Source: Onchocerca volvulus (lineage: Eukaryota > Nematoda > Chromadorea > Rhabditida > Onchocercidae). Taken from it: DNA of 64,000 nucleotides. A program made the translations under genes and the position numbers. Where the stretch lies: the NCBI GenBank assembly GCA_000499405.2, contig HG738137.1, forward strand, positions 24,928,317 to 24,992,316, given 5' to 3'. Shown here one piece after another: positions 24,206 through 37,400 of this stretch (positions within the stretch are counted from its first letter, which is position 1; every line of letters starts with the position of its first letter). A model generated the notes under the pieces. The model was not told the origin of the DNA, did no database searches, and saw only the letters and a program-made list of their open reading frames with translations.

Positions 24206-27200
24206 TTTTTTTATAAAAACAATATTTTATTCTGCTCAATTTTGACAATATCTAAGAAAAAAAAGGTTGCTAATAAGTTTGCTAATGTATATTAATTAAA
24301 TTTTGCATGCATAATTGCATGTGCAAACCATTTGCAATATATCAATGCATGTATAATAATTAATAATAAATAGTAGAATTGTTAAAATAACTTATTTAAT
24401 TTCAAAATAAATGAAAGTAATAATTTCAATCAATCTAATCAATAATATCATTATCAATATTTTATTTAAATCTAAATTAATAATAATTTTTTTTATCAAT
24501 CTAATCAATAATATCATTATAATTATTTTATGTAAATCTCAATTAATAAAATATCATTACCAAAACTTTACAGATATATAATGTGCAGCATTTATCGATT
24601 AATTTTATTTTCCTTTTCAATTTTTTCATGTTCCATCGAAGAAATGAAAAGTGCATCTATAAAATTGTCACAAAACTATTGAACTTTTTGTTGCCAATCT
24701 GGAAATTTTCAAAATGGTTGCTTCAAAATTACAAAATTTTTCAAATTGAATATATTTGCTCAAAACCTGAAATCTAATTTCCAATTTAATTACTTCTCTA
24801 TTTATGATTCCCCTATTACCTTCGTCATCTGATTTATTTAAGAATTCATCGGATTTAAACACATCATCATCAGCATCCTTCACGATGACGGTATGCTTCT
24901 AATTAAATTATTTCGATAAACAATTAATTGCTAACAATTTCTGTAATTACACAGTCGTGAAAGAAAATGTGTAACATTTGCGCTATAATTTATCAAATTA
25001 ACGCTGATTATTTAATTTTTTAAAATTTATTCGAAAATTTTATCGGAAAATTCTTAATAATTTCTTAATTAAAAAAAAAACCTCGTATTGTTCAATTTTT
25101 TCTTCTTTTCAACTTTTTCCAACCTTTTTCTCTTCTTATTATTTAATATTTTATTGATAATTGTCTGATTTACTTTCAAATTCCAAAATATAACTCAGTA
25201 AAGTGAACTTTGAAAAAATCTTTTAATATATCGTTAATATCATAAAAATCGTAAATTTCAAATTTGCTGCAATTTTATTTTATTTATTATTCCTCCTTGC
25301 ATTCTATTTAATCTTCCTCATTTTTATCCTAGTTTTTTTCTTCGACTTTTTTTTTTCGTTTTTTGGAAAATGTTTTCTCAGAATAATTCAGGCAAAAAAA
25401 TTTCCCATTTATCTTTTTTGTCGGAAAAAAAAAACCTTTCCACATTATTTATCCATATTACTAATGAAACAAAATGAAAAATTAAAAAAAAAAAAACTCC
25501 ATCGAATGATAGCAAAATTTTTGAATTATCAAAGTTTTTTTTAGAAAAAAATTAAAAAAAAAAATGAAAAGACGTAATGTATTGTATAATTAATATAAAA
25601 GCCAGCAAATATTTAATATGAAAATAAAAAGAAAATTTTAATCAAAAAGAAAAAAGAAAACTAATATAAAAAGATTTATTTGAATATAAAAATTATAAAT
25701 TTTGCAATTATTAATTTTTTTGTTTTAGAATTTTTGATTAAAAAAAGAAGAAAAAAATGTATAATTTTCAAAATTTTGTTAAATTACATTAATTACAAAG
25801 AAATTATATTAATTATAGAGCTAAAAAAAAAATGACTAAAATATTTGGGAAAAAGTAAAAGTTTTTTTTTTAAAACTAAATAATTGGGAAGAAATAAATG
25901 AATTTCATTCGATTGTCATTTTTTATTAATTATCTCTCAAATTTCTTTTTCTTTTTTTCTTCCTGTTTTTTTTTTTTTTTTTTTTTGTAAATTTTAATCC
26001 ATCTTTCATGACCTTTTTGATGATTCGTAATTTATGTTGTCTTGATAGAATCGAACCGATGATTGTCATCAATTTTATTATCATCCATTTACTGATCATT
26101 ATCACTGCTTCTCCTCTTTCTCTCTTTTTGTCATGCTTTTTAAAATTTTTGTTTATTAATTTTTTTTATATTTTTGATAAAATTTCATCATCTAATTCAA
26201 TTTTCATTTGATGATTACATTTGATAATTAAATGAAATATTGTGATAATTGATATTTGATTAATTCATTCATTCATTACTATAAAATATGCTGCTTTCTT
26301 CATTTTTTTCTTTTTTTTTTTTTTTTTTTAAAGATTATTTATTTTCGAATTTTCATTTTTTAGCATTTTAAATTTGATAAATCTATTCCAACTTATTAAT
26401 GGTTTACGAACAACATATTTGCTAATAATCAATTCATTTATTCATTCATTCTGTATCTAATTTAATCAACACAACAATTTTATCAATAATTTCATTGGAC
26501 GATATCACAATGTTATCATTTTCATTAATCGATTACTTTCATCTATATAAAATATTTCCTATTCCATTTTTAGCATCATCACAAATGAATGATATTCAGG
26601 TATTTTATATTAATTTCGAATTTTAAATTTAAAGCAAATAAAATGAAAGTAATGTTTCAATTTTATATTTCAACAAAATTATTTTTTATTCCATTTTTAG
26701 TTATCACAAATGAATGATATTTAGTGATTTTATATCATTTCAAATTTTTAATTCATTTAGAGAATGTGTTTTAAATTTAATATTTCAATCAAATAAAATC
26801 ATAAAATGAAGGATATTTTTTAATTTTTATATTTCAACTAAATGAAACAAATTTTTATTCCAGTTCTAGTATCATCAAAAATGAATAATACTCAGATATT
26901 CTATATTATTATAAAATTTAAATTTGGAATAAATAAAACAAGAATAGTCCTAATTTTATATTTAAATTAAATAAAATATAAAATGAAGGATTTCTTTTGA
27001 TTTTTATATTTAACTAAATAAAATACTCTTTATCCCATTTTTAATATCAAAAAATGAATAATATTGAGGTATTTATATTATTTCGAATTTTTAGTTCGAA
27101 AATATAAAGTGAAATATTATATTTTAATTTTGTGCAATTACAATAAACATATATTGGTTGGCAAAATTGAAAATAAGAAAAGGAAAGATGGAAAATAAGA

Positions 27201-28597
27201 AAAGATATTTGATATTTATCAAATAATTAATAACTCTTCAAATTTTTATAAGATTTAAATTTTAATTTTTTTCCATTTAAATGAATAATTTATATAGTTT
27301 ATGAAATTTTGCTTTTTTTCCTTTTAAACACATTTATATTGCCATTATATTGATTATTTCGTTTGATTATTGAATTAAAGACAAAATATAGTTTCGATAA
27401 ATAATTATTAGAATTAAAATAATAAAGAGGAAATTAAATTTAGGACATATCATTTAACATTAAGAACAAGTCAATTATATAAATAAGAAGACAGCATGAA
27501 GATACTATTATTTAGATGATTTATCGATATAAAATGTCATTAATCGGAATTAAAAATAGGTCATCGGGAAGAAAAGAATTTCTGATTATTTATAATCGTA
27601 TTCCAATAAAATTAGTACTTACAAATACTCGCAAAAAATATTCATACATTGCAATAATTGAAAAATGAATATATCACGAAAGAATAGAAGTGAAAAATTA
27701 TAATTCTCATTATGAGGAATGGTAGTTTTGATAACATAATCGAAATCATTATCATAAATTCTATAACAAAATTATTATTAGAATCAAAATCATCACTATA
27801 AATTTTATTAGAAATTAATTATCACATCCGAAATCATTATTAAAAATTTTATTAGAAATTAATTTCTTATAATCGAAAGAAGATTATGATAAGTTTGAAA
27901 GATTAAGGATTGACATTAAATCAACCTAAAGAATCCATCCTGAGATAGTTGAAAATCTACAACTCCTGAAGATATGAAATTTATATGGAACTTTTGTCCT
28001 GATATAGTCAAATTTTCGAAATTAAAATAAATTCTCGATGTTAATGTCGAGAATTACGTATAGATCCTGTTTTGAGAAAAAGTTAAATTTTCGAGATTAC
28101 ACAGGATGGAATTCAATCCGATATCAAACATCCTTTTAAATGAATTAAAAAAAAAAAAATTCGAGAATTGATTTTATCATATGGCATCATTGCATTAGAA
28201 AGTTGCTGTATTAAAATATTTTTGAAAAAAAAGAACTTTTTTTCATTAAATAAAAGACAAATTTTCCTTCTTATTTTTTCCGTAATTAATGAATGTTTTA
28301 ATTTATTGTTGTTTTTATTTCGCTATCTCTGAAAAGGCGATATTGTTTAAATGTAATCAATTGAACATTTGGGAAAAAAAAATTGAAAATTTCAAGGAAA
28401 AAATTGAGCATTTCGAAAAAAAAAAAAAAAAATTGATCATTTCGAAATTCATAAGAATTTCATGATGTATTGGAAAATATCAAAATTCAAAATGTTTAAT
28501 TATTGAAACTGAACTAAATCTTTTAGTATTGTTGCATGCTGAAACTTTTTTCACTATTACTAAATTTCTTTTTTTTTCATTAAATTATTTTGTAAAA
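24206..28597. other. Divergent intergenic region with degenerate repeats
   Basis: This is the shared upstream region of the minus-strand membrane protein and the plus-strand esterase. No confident exon was found. It is mostly AT-rich with poly-A/T runs. It contains a four-copy degenerate tandem repeat (26557-27090), a weaker ATTTTATTAGAAATTAATT-type repetition at 27720-27870, and a small hairpin ATTCTCGA/TCGAGAAT at 28031-28054. Confidence 0.55.
26557..27090. repeat. Four-copy degenerate tandem repeat, 130-170-bp unit
   Basis: Anchor copies of ATTCCATTTTTAGcATCA followed by CAAATGAATGATATTCAG begin near 26559, 26690, 26860 and 27030. The AT-rich sequence between anchors is also alignable. 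Confidence 0.65.
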
Positions 28598-28642
28598 ATG
28601 GAATTACAACTTTTTCTCTTCCTTTTTTCCCTCATTGTTTCT
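28598..28642 (+). CDS. Tentative first exon of the esterase gene
   Basis: The ATG at 28598 opens 15 codons (MELQLFLFLFSLIVS), ending at a GTAAAG donor in phase 0. This matches the phase required by the exon at 28954. It would add a hydrophobic N-terminus to a protein that already has a membrane anchor in the next exon, which is redundant, so this is only a candidate for the missing start. Confidence 0.3.
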
Positions 28643-28953
28643 GTAAAGTGACAAAAAATTGTTCAGTTTTTAATCAAATATGAAAGAATTTCAAAAATTG
28701 ATGAAAATACAATTGAGTGCTTTATTTATCACAGAATTTCATTTTATCATATTATTTAATTAACAAATTAAAAAAACTTTTTTTTTTTTTTTTTTTTTTG
28801 AAAACAACACCAAATTATTATCAAACTAATTATACAATCAATATATACTGATTAGGTTAACCTGCAAAAATTTCTTTTACACAATATATTAATTTAAAAA
28901 TTGAAAAAAAAAAGAATTTTTCCAAATTCATTAAATTTTCATTTCTATTAAAG

Positions 28954-31900
28954 ATTTTACGATATGGCAATGAATGGACTTTAATCAATGTTTTCATCGC
29001 AATCGTTGCAATTATCATTGTTCTAATTATATTGCTTATCATTTTTTCCGCATTTTATTTCCCACATCCAAATGATATCTGTGATCGATGGAAATTAATT
29101 TCGATTCAAACATTATTACGTATAAGTAATGAATATTTTGTAAGTAATTGCTTTTTCTTTTTTTTTCGTTTTAAATTTCATTTTTTTCTTTTTTTTTAAT
29201 TAAATGAAAATTTGTTGAAAATTAAATATTTGAAGAGATGTGAAGAATGCTATTCAAACAGTAATAAATATTGGATATTTTACTTTATTTCATTCAATTA
29301 ATCATATATATTTGTATTGTTAAAATTAACGAAAACTTGAATATTAAAAAAAAAAAAATTAGATTGTATTGTTAAATCAATGAAAAATTTAAATATTAAA
29401 AATTAATTATATTTGCATTTATACTGAAAGTATATTAAATCTGTTAATATATACAAATTGATTAATTATATTTATTATTGATAATCATTACTGATATTGA
29501 TTATATAAGAATTATCTTTTTTCTATATACTAGAAATCTTATCAAATATATCATAAATATTGATAATTTCTTTCGAATTATTCAAATTTAATTTAATTAC
29601 AGAATGAATTAGCATGTGCACTTGTGAATGTTTCTTTCATTCTTAAAATCAACAAAAAATTGAATATTATTTTTACATATATATAAAATATATATATTTA
29701 TTTATAAATGCATATATTTTGCTAATAAATAGAGATTGAGCAATTGCAATTGTTTATCACTGATAATGAAAAATTGTATAAGAATTATCATTTGCAAACA
29801 AATAAACAAACAACAAAATATGTATCAATTGATAATCTTTTTTTTTTCAAATTATTCAAATTTAATTTAATTACAGGGTGAATTAGTACATGATTTATTC
29901 GGTCCTCGATATCGAAATATATTAACACGATTTCTCTTAGCTATTCCTCGTTTATTTTACTTTTTTTTACCTATCCGAATAACGATTCGAAATGAAATTA
30001 TTGCTAATACTCAAGTTCGTGTTTATTATCCGAAAAAACGATACAGTAATGCGATGGTATTATTTATACATGGTGGCGGTTGGGCAACATTAAAGCCGGG
30101 TAATTAATTTAATAATTTATTGAAATTAATGATAATAATCAAGAATATTAGTAATTATTATTAATGGCAATTAATTTGATTTAATAAAAGTTATTTCTTC
30201 CATATTTTTAATTGATTATCAACTTATCAATTCTTTTTTCAATTAATTATAAGCAAAAAAAAAGTATGCAAGTTTTTCGAAACATTAAAATTTAAATTAA
30301 TATGCAAATTAGATGCAAAAATAATCGTAATTTTCAGTTGATTACGATTTTCTAATAGTTCGTTTTATAAAACGTCTCGGAATGCTTATTATTTCGATCA
30401 ATTATCGTCGATCACCGGAATATCGCTATCCAATTCCGATTGATGATTGTGAAGCAGTATATCGAGAATTGGTTACTGTAGATTACAAAAGATACGGTAT
30501 CGATCCGACACAAATCTTTCTGATGGGTGATAGCGCTGGTGGTAATATTGTTGCGGTTTTGGCACAACGTCAATTAAGGGCAAACTTTCAAAAACCAAAA
30601 GTAAATTTTTATTATTTTAAAATAAGTTATATAAATCTATTATCTGTAGTTACTGGAAATTTTAAGTGTGAAAAGTAAATTTAAGCCTAAAGATATTATG
30701 AATTTAATTAAATCTAATTCATTTGTCATTATCACCTGCTTAAATATTCAAAAAAAACTTTTTTTTGTTTCTGAAAAGTTTGTTTTCAAAGTTTCTAAAT
30801 TATTAATAAAATTCCAGCAAAATTTATATTTAAATTAGCTTATTATCGAAATTTCCAACCTCCCGAAAATCACGAAATTTCATTCCAGAAATTTTCAATC
30901 TACACTTGTTACACTTTCAGTGCCTAAAATTTCATTTTTAATAAAATTTTATTTTACATTTTAAATCAATTTCATCTTAAATGATTAATTTGTTCATAAA
31001 ATTTATAATAATTTCAAATTAAGTCATCATCATTTTTATGATGAAAAATTTCAGAATTAAAATGTATTAATTACTTCATTCATAATTTCATTTAATATAA
31101 TTAAACAAATTAATGCTATTTCGAATTTATTATTTCAGTCACAAATTTTGATCTATCCAGTAATACATCCATTCGATTTCCAATCACCATCTTATCAACA
31201 ATATTATAAATTATTTCGCGGTTATTCGATGCTTAATCCACGAATGATGGCCCAATGGTACTTACATTATTTAGGAATTCCAGTTACTCGTAAAAATACT
31301 CGAAAAATTCTTAAAAATCAACATATTCGAAGGTATATGCATATCGTAAATATAAAATGAATTTAAATCAAAAAAAGAAGATAAACAAAAAAAATTCAAA
31401 ATAAATTTTTTATTTTTCAAATTTTTAAATTAAAATTTATGAATATTTTTATTACCATTAATTTTTCGTAAAATATTTAAGTCATTAAATTATTATTAAA
31501 ATTTCTGAGAATTTATGAATCTAAATAATTTGCATGTGAAAAGATTGGAAAATTTAATAACATTTCTATATATACTTATGTTCTAATAAATGCATTAAAA
31601 TATATATGCATTTATTAGCATAATTTCTTGTTAAAATTTAAGTTTTTAAATTATAATTAGAATTTGTTGAAATTTATGAATGTAAATAATTTATGTTTAA
31701 AAGTGAAAAATATATCTAACAAAATATGTATATTTATATTTATATTCTTGTATATAACGTATTAAGGTATATATGAATTAATCATAAATTTAGTAAAATT
31801 TAAAAATTAAATAATTTTTATTTGTAAAGAATGAAAAATGTATTTAATAATATTTATACATATTATTATTCATATGTTTTTATATTTTTTCAAATATATA

Positions 31901-33238
31901 AAGGTATTTGCATATTTATTTAATGAATATTAATTAAGTAAAATTTTTAATTTACTTAAAAAAAAATGAAAATTACCTCATATTTACAAAATTTATACAT
32001 GTTATTATTATTATTTCATAAATGTTATAATTAATATTATTTGCAAATTGTATTATGATATATATTATTTTGCAATGAATATAAATTTAATAAGATTTAT
32101 GAATTAATTAATTTTGTATTTTTAAAAAATGTATATGCATTTATATGTATATAAAATTCAAATAATTTTAATTTATATTAAAATATAATTAAATATGTAT
32201 ATCTTAATCTTATAACTATAATATTTGTCCATGTAATTAGGATATTCTTATCGTTATCATTAATTTTTATTTAATTTATAGAGAAGGAAAAGAAGCTGAT
32301 AAATTACGATTCATTACTGAGCATAATTTATTGCCAATTAATTTTATTGATGAAACAGATGAGAAATTTGAGGTGGAATCAGAAGATGATTATGTAAGTT
32401 ATGGAATTTTGAAAATTTGAATATTTCGAAATATTTTCCTTTGAAGAACATTTTTTTCAACATAAATTATTCATTTTTTATAATCTTCAAAGAATTGTAC
32501 ATTTATAAGAAATCTAAGATATATTAGAAATAATGCAAATTATATTATCAAAATGATAAATTTATATATTTCATATGTATGAATGTGTTTTTCTCTTTTT
32601 TTTTTTTTTAAACTAATTATATTAATTTTTTTTTTGAATTGAATTATATTGCAACATATTTTTAAATTTATAATGTTTTAATCAGATATTTTAGTCAAAA
32701 TGATAATAAAATGGAAATTTAAAAATGATAAGTTGCAAAAATTAATATAACACAATGATTTTAAAAATTTAAAATTTCTTTTCTTTTCTTTGTTTTTAGA
32801 AATTTAAATTCCAATTAGCTTAAATTCGAGTTTATTCGAGTATTTTAAATCAAACATATAATTAAAATTCGCGTAAATTTTCATTTTCTAATTTTAATTT
32901 CACTAATCTCTTTCAACTAGATAGATTATATGACTGATCATTTTCAGTTATGTGATCAATTATCTAAGCATGCCTACAATCCTGATCTTGCACCTATTAT
33001 GGGTGCAAACTTGGAAGGCCTTAGTAAAGCGATGATAATTACGGTAGGATACGATATTCTACGTGACGAAGGTGCTTTATACGTTCAACGACTGAAATCG
33101 TTCAATGTTTCAGTTTACTGGAAACATTACTGTCATTTGTATCATGGCTTCTTAAATATGCCTTTTAGCAAAGAAAAAATCAAAATTTTACATGATATTG
33201 CAATTTTTATCGAATTACAATTACGTGAAAATTCCTAA
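28954..33238 (+). CDS. Arylacetamide deacetylase-like alpha/beta hydrolase, membrane-anchored
   Basis: Hydrolyses ester or amide bonds of lipids or xenobiotics, probably at the ER membrane. Exons: 28954-29139, 29877-30099, 30338-30600, 31139-31332, 32282-32393 and 32921-33238. They are all in phase and encode 431 aa without the start. The N-terminal exon is one long hydrophobic anchor (FIAIVAIIIVLIILLIIFSA). The hormone-sensitive-lipase family signature is complete: the oxyanion motif HGGGW at 30069-30083, nucleophile GDSAGG with Ser codon 30532-30534, acid Asp at 33053-33055 (GYDILRDEG), and His at 33043-33145 region (YHGF, codon 33143-33145). A conserved INYRRSPEYRYP lies between them. Human AADAC is about 400 aa, so this is slightly longer, with an acidic insert (ESEDDY) before the last exon. 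The first exon with the ATG is not settled, as the 28954 exon has no in-frame Met. Single-gene context. Confidence 0.88.
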
Positions 33239-34468
33239 AAAAAAAAAAGTTTTTTTTTTTGGATAGAATTTAGCGGAAAATTTTCAATAATTTATTGAAA
33301 TGAACAATTTTTGAAATGGATGCCTTTCTACATTTTCAAAAATCAAAAATAAACGATTTTTTTTTTTTTTTTTGCAAAAAAATCTTTTGAAAAAATATGG
33401 ATTTTTAGCAACGAATGATTAGGAGATTATTGATGACAAATAATTTTTGTTTTATTTGTCATAATTTAATTTTAGGAAAAAAACTATTCTCTTTTTTGAA
33501 ATAAAACTTACATAATTCTTTTTTTTCTTTCTGTATTCATATTTTTCTGTTTTAAAATTTCTTTTTTTTTTCTTGACTTTTATTTTTACTCCTATAAATG
33601 CGGTTATATTTATTTGTGTAATTAATGTAATTATATATTTGTTTATTTATTTAGAAATGAAATAATTATTGTTCTGGCAATATTATTAATTATCGTTTTA
33701 GTAATTTGTTATATTTGTTAATGTATAATTTTAATGATATTGTATTAGATGAAAAGAAAAAAAAAGTGAAAAAACGATTATAATTTAGTTATTTATTAAT
33801 GATTATTTTGAAATAATTATCTAGTTAATGATTATTTTGATTATTAAATGATAAAAATAGTAGTAATACTCATTCATCTCATTCCAAATATTTTGTATTA
33901 TCCAAATTTCATTTAAAATATTTAAATATTTTAATGACGAATTTTGTAAGTATAACCTTGAAACAAATAGGTAACATTTTTTTTCCTATTATTTTTAATA
34001 AATTTTTATTTTTTTCATTTTTCATCTTTTTCATATCACAATTTTTTTTAAATTAATAAATATATATTTGTAAATGATCTAATAATTTCACAATATAATA
34101 ATATCAATTACACATAATTAACTTAGATATATGATTAATTGCGGTGCACGAAGTAATAGGAAAATTTTATTAATTTATATTTTGAAAGTTGAAATATTTA
34201 CTAAAAAATTTAAATATAAAAAAATGAGAAAAAGAAGAAAAGAATATTAAAGATTTTAATTGTTTTTGGATTATCAAACTATTATTGTCATCAAATTATG
34301 CCAATTTTTTTTTATTCAATTAAAATTTATGGCTAAAAATTGAGATGATAATTTTGATTCGAGAAAATTTGCATATTACGAAAAACATTAAAAGAGATTA
34401 ATTTGATTGATAAATGATCATTTGTATGTTTGTCATATAAAACTGCATGGTATATTTTATAATATAAG
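33239..34468. other. Short intergenic region between two plus-strand genes
   Basis: AT-rich with poly-T runs near the esterase 3' end. No exon or notable repeat was seen. It should hold the esterase 3' UTR and the promoter of the next gene. Confidence 0.6.
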
Positions 34469-37400
34469 ATGGAAAATAATACAACGATAGGTTAGTAATA
34501 ATGTTTGAATTTCATTCCATCCTGAAATTTCTGTTAATGGTACCAGATGACCTTTTTTGTTATCCTAGAATTATTACTGACGATATTCAATGATAGTATA
34601 AGATTCAAGTGTTGATTACTTAACAATACAAATAAATAATTTACAATTTTGTCACTCTTCCTAAGCATTAAATTATTCCTTCTCAAAATCATTAAATTAT
34701 ATCACTTTTTTTAATTCGATAAAATTTGCAACGAAAAATTGATAATGATAATTTCGGATGAGAAAATTTCCAAATTATCAAAAATTAATTTAAATTCCTA
34801 TTTTAACTGTTTTCCTATGATATTTTAAAAATGATAATAGTTAGACAGATTTTAAAGTATAATAATTTGTCGATTAATTAATTATTGCATTGATTACAGA
34901 TTAAATTTATTGTTTGAGGATTATTTGATTGAAAAATTTTCTAGGTTTTTAATACTTCAAAATTTTTCAAAGTTTAATAATTGAAAAAATATTTTTTGAC
35001 CTACTAATTAGACTTAATTTATACTTTAGCAAGATTCTTCTTATCATGTTATATTATTCATCTGATCATTAGCACTTGCAAATAATGAAAAAATTCAATA
35101 TTGTTGGAGAAAAAAATACTGCAAAAATGATAATTTGAAAATTTAATCATTTCATTTTTCTCTCAGTTTATCAATGATTGCATTTATCTCTTTATCATAT
35201 AAAATCAAAATTTTGCCATATAAATTTTGAAAAATCAAATTAATTTTTCTTCCCTTGAAATCAAAATTCAAAAACTTCAACTTTTTGAAAAATGATAACT
35301 TTTTTTTTCTTGTCGTAAGGATTTATCTCGTTATCACTGAGCTGGTTCTTATCAACAATAATCATTGTATGGATTTGCAAAAGTGGTAAACGTCGACGAG
35401 AACATTTAGAATCAATCGAACATCGAGGACAAATGGCTACATTAGAACGATTACGTCGATTACGTGATGATGAAGGCTTGAATTATTATCAAATTTTATT
35501 TAAAAATTTTTTAGATCATTTCGGAAAAGAGAAAAAAATTCTTTATATAATAATCTTCATTAATCGACTAATTAGCTAATTAATTAGAGCTAAACAAATT
35601 ACAATAAATTAATTAAATACTTTATAAAAAGAAAAAAATTAACTACTCTTCCAATAGCAATGATAATATGATCTCGTCGAACAATATTGATTACGAATTT
35701 ACAAAATAACGAAAAATTTATTCATTTACTCTCTCTCTTATTTCTATTCCATTATCATATTTCCTATTCTCTTATCATAGCTATCATATTGATACTATCA
35801 TGATAATTGTTAAATGGTCAAAAATATTTTATACAAAATGATAGATTATTTTGAAACTTTTTAAAAAGAATTCTCGCATCTTAAAAGGATATATTTTCTC
35901 GATAGAACAAGTTTTTCCTTTCTTTTTCGGCGAAATTTAAATTCTTTCTCTTTCTCAAACTTGTTCTTTCTTTATCCTTTTTACAATAAAATGGCAAATT
36001 AGTGAGTTTAGAAAAAAAAAAAAAGGAAATACGAATGAAGGAATGAACAAAAGGAAAATTATTTTTATATTGGAATTTTATATTACCAACCAAAATTGAT
36101 TTTTTGCACGAAACTGATTTTTGTAAATAAAAAAAAAATTTTTGCACGAAATTGATTTTTGTAATTAAATAATTGCATGAAATAATTTTAGAAAAAAAAT
36201 ATTTAGTTTGCCCAAAAACTTTTTATTTTACCTATTAAAACTTGTTTTATATATGCATGAATTATAGGGAATTATATTAGTGAAATTTTAGGAATGGATG
36301 TTGGAAGAGGTGAAGAGTAAGTGAAAATTAAATTACTTCTAATATTTATTTATGATGAATGCATCTGCTAATTAAAGGATATATAATTTCTTGATTTGAT
36401 GAAATAAAATCCCAAAAAAAGTGATAAAAGATTGGCGAAGCAGTAAGTCGATACTAAATTACTGAACTGATACTAAATTAACGAATTTTTTAAAATAATA
36501 ATAGTATTGAAATTGTTTCAAAATTTATTGGATAATTAACAAAGTTAAAAAATAAAATAAAAATTTAAAGAATCAAATTATATGTGTTCAAATTACGTTT
36601 TACGTGTTCTAAGTCATTAAAAATTATTTTTTTTTATACATTAAAATAGAATTTATTTAAAAACCAAAACTACATTTAGATTTGATGACTTATATGCTAA
36701 AGAACGAGAAGTACGAAGTAGAAGTGAGCAATCACGTCAAAAACGAGTAAGCTTATCGTATTACGGCCGTATTACGTGTCGTATTACGGTATTATGCGTG
36801 TCGTATCGTTATGTAATTTTAAATTTAAGCTTAGTTAAAGATACTTCAAACTTAAATATATTTTTTTGTGATAATAAATTTGATTGATTAGATCAATTGA
36901 AATTAATTGACGTACAAAAGTATCACGAAAACGTGGAAGAATTTTTGCAGCGTAAAAGACGCGAAAAACAAGAAGTGAGAGATATGGAACGTGTAGATGT
37001 GCGAAGTATTGAGGATGTATTACGTAAACGATTGAAAGGCGAAAAAAAAGATGGCCAATATCAACAACGTGATGATACGGCTAGTTATCGAAGTGATAAA
37101 GTTGGTCGATTAAGTGATCGAAGTGATAAAGTTGATCGATTAAGTGATAAGAGTAGCAGCCGACGCGGAATGAAAAATTACAGAAATCGTCAAGATCGAT
37201 ATTTGCAGGTTTTCATTACTTTTATGCGTTCAGTAAATTTAAATTTATGAGAAGAGATAAAAAATTGGAATTAATGATCTATGTTGTATGTTAAATGTTA
37301 AAAATGATAATATGCAAATGAATGCTACCACAGAAAACAGACAAAACGTGCACTTATCAATTTATCAAAAATATATCCGTTTGATAAATTTTCAGGAAAT

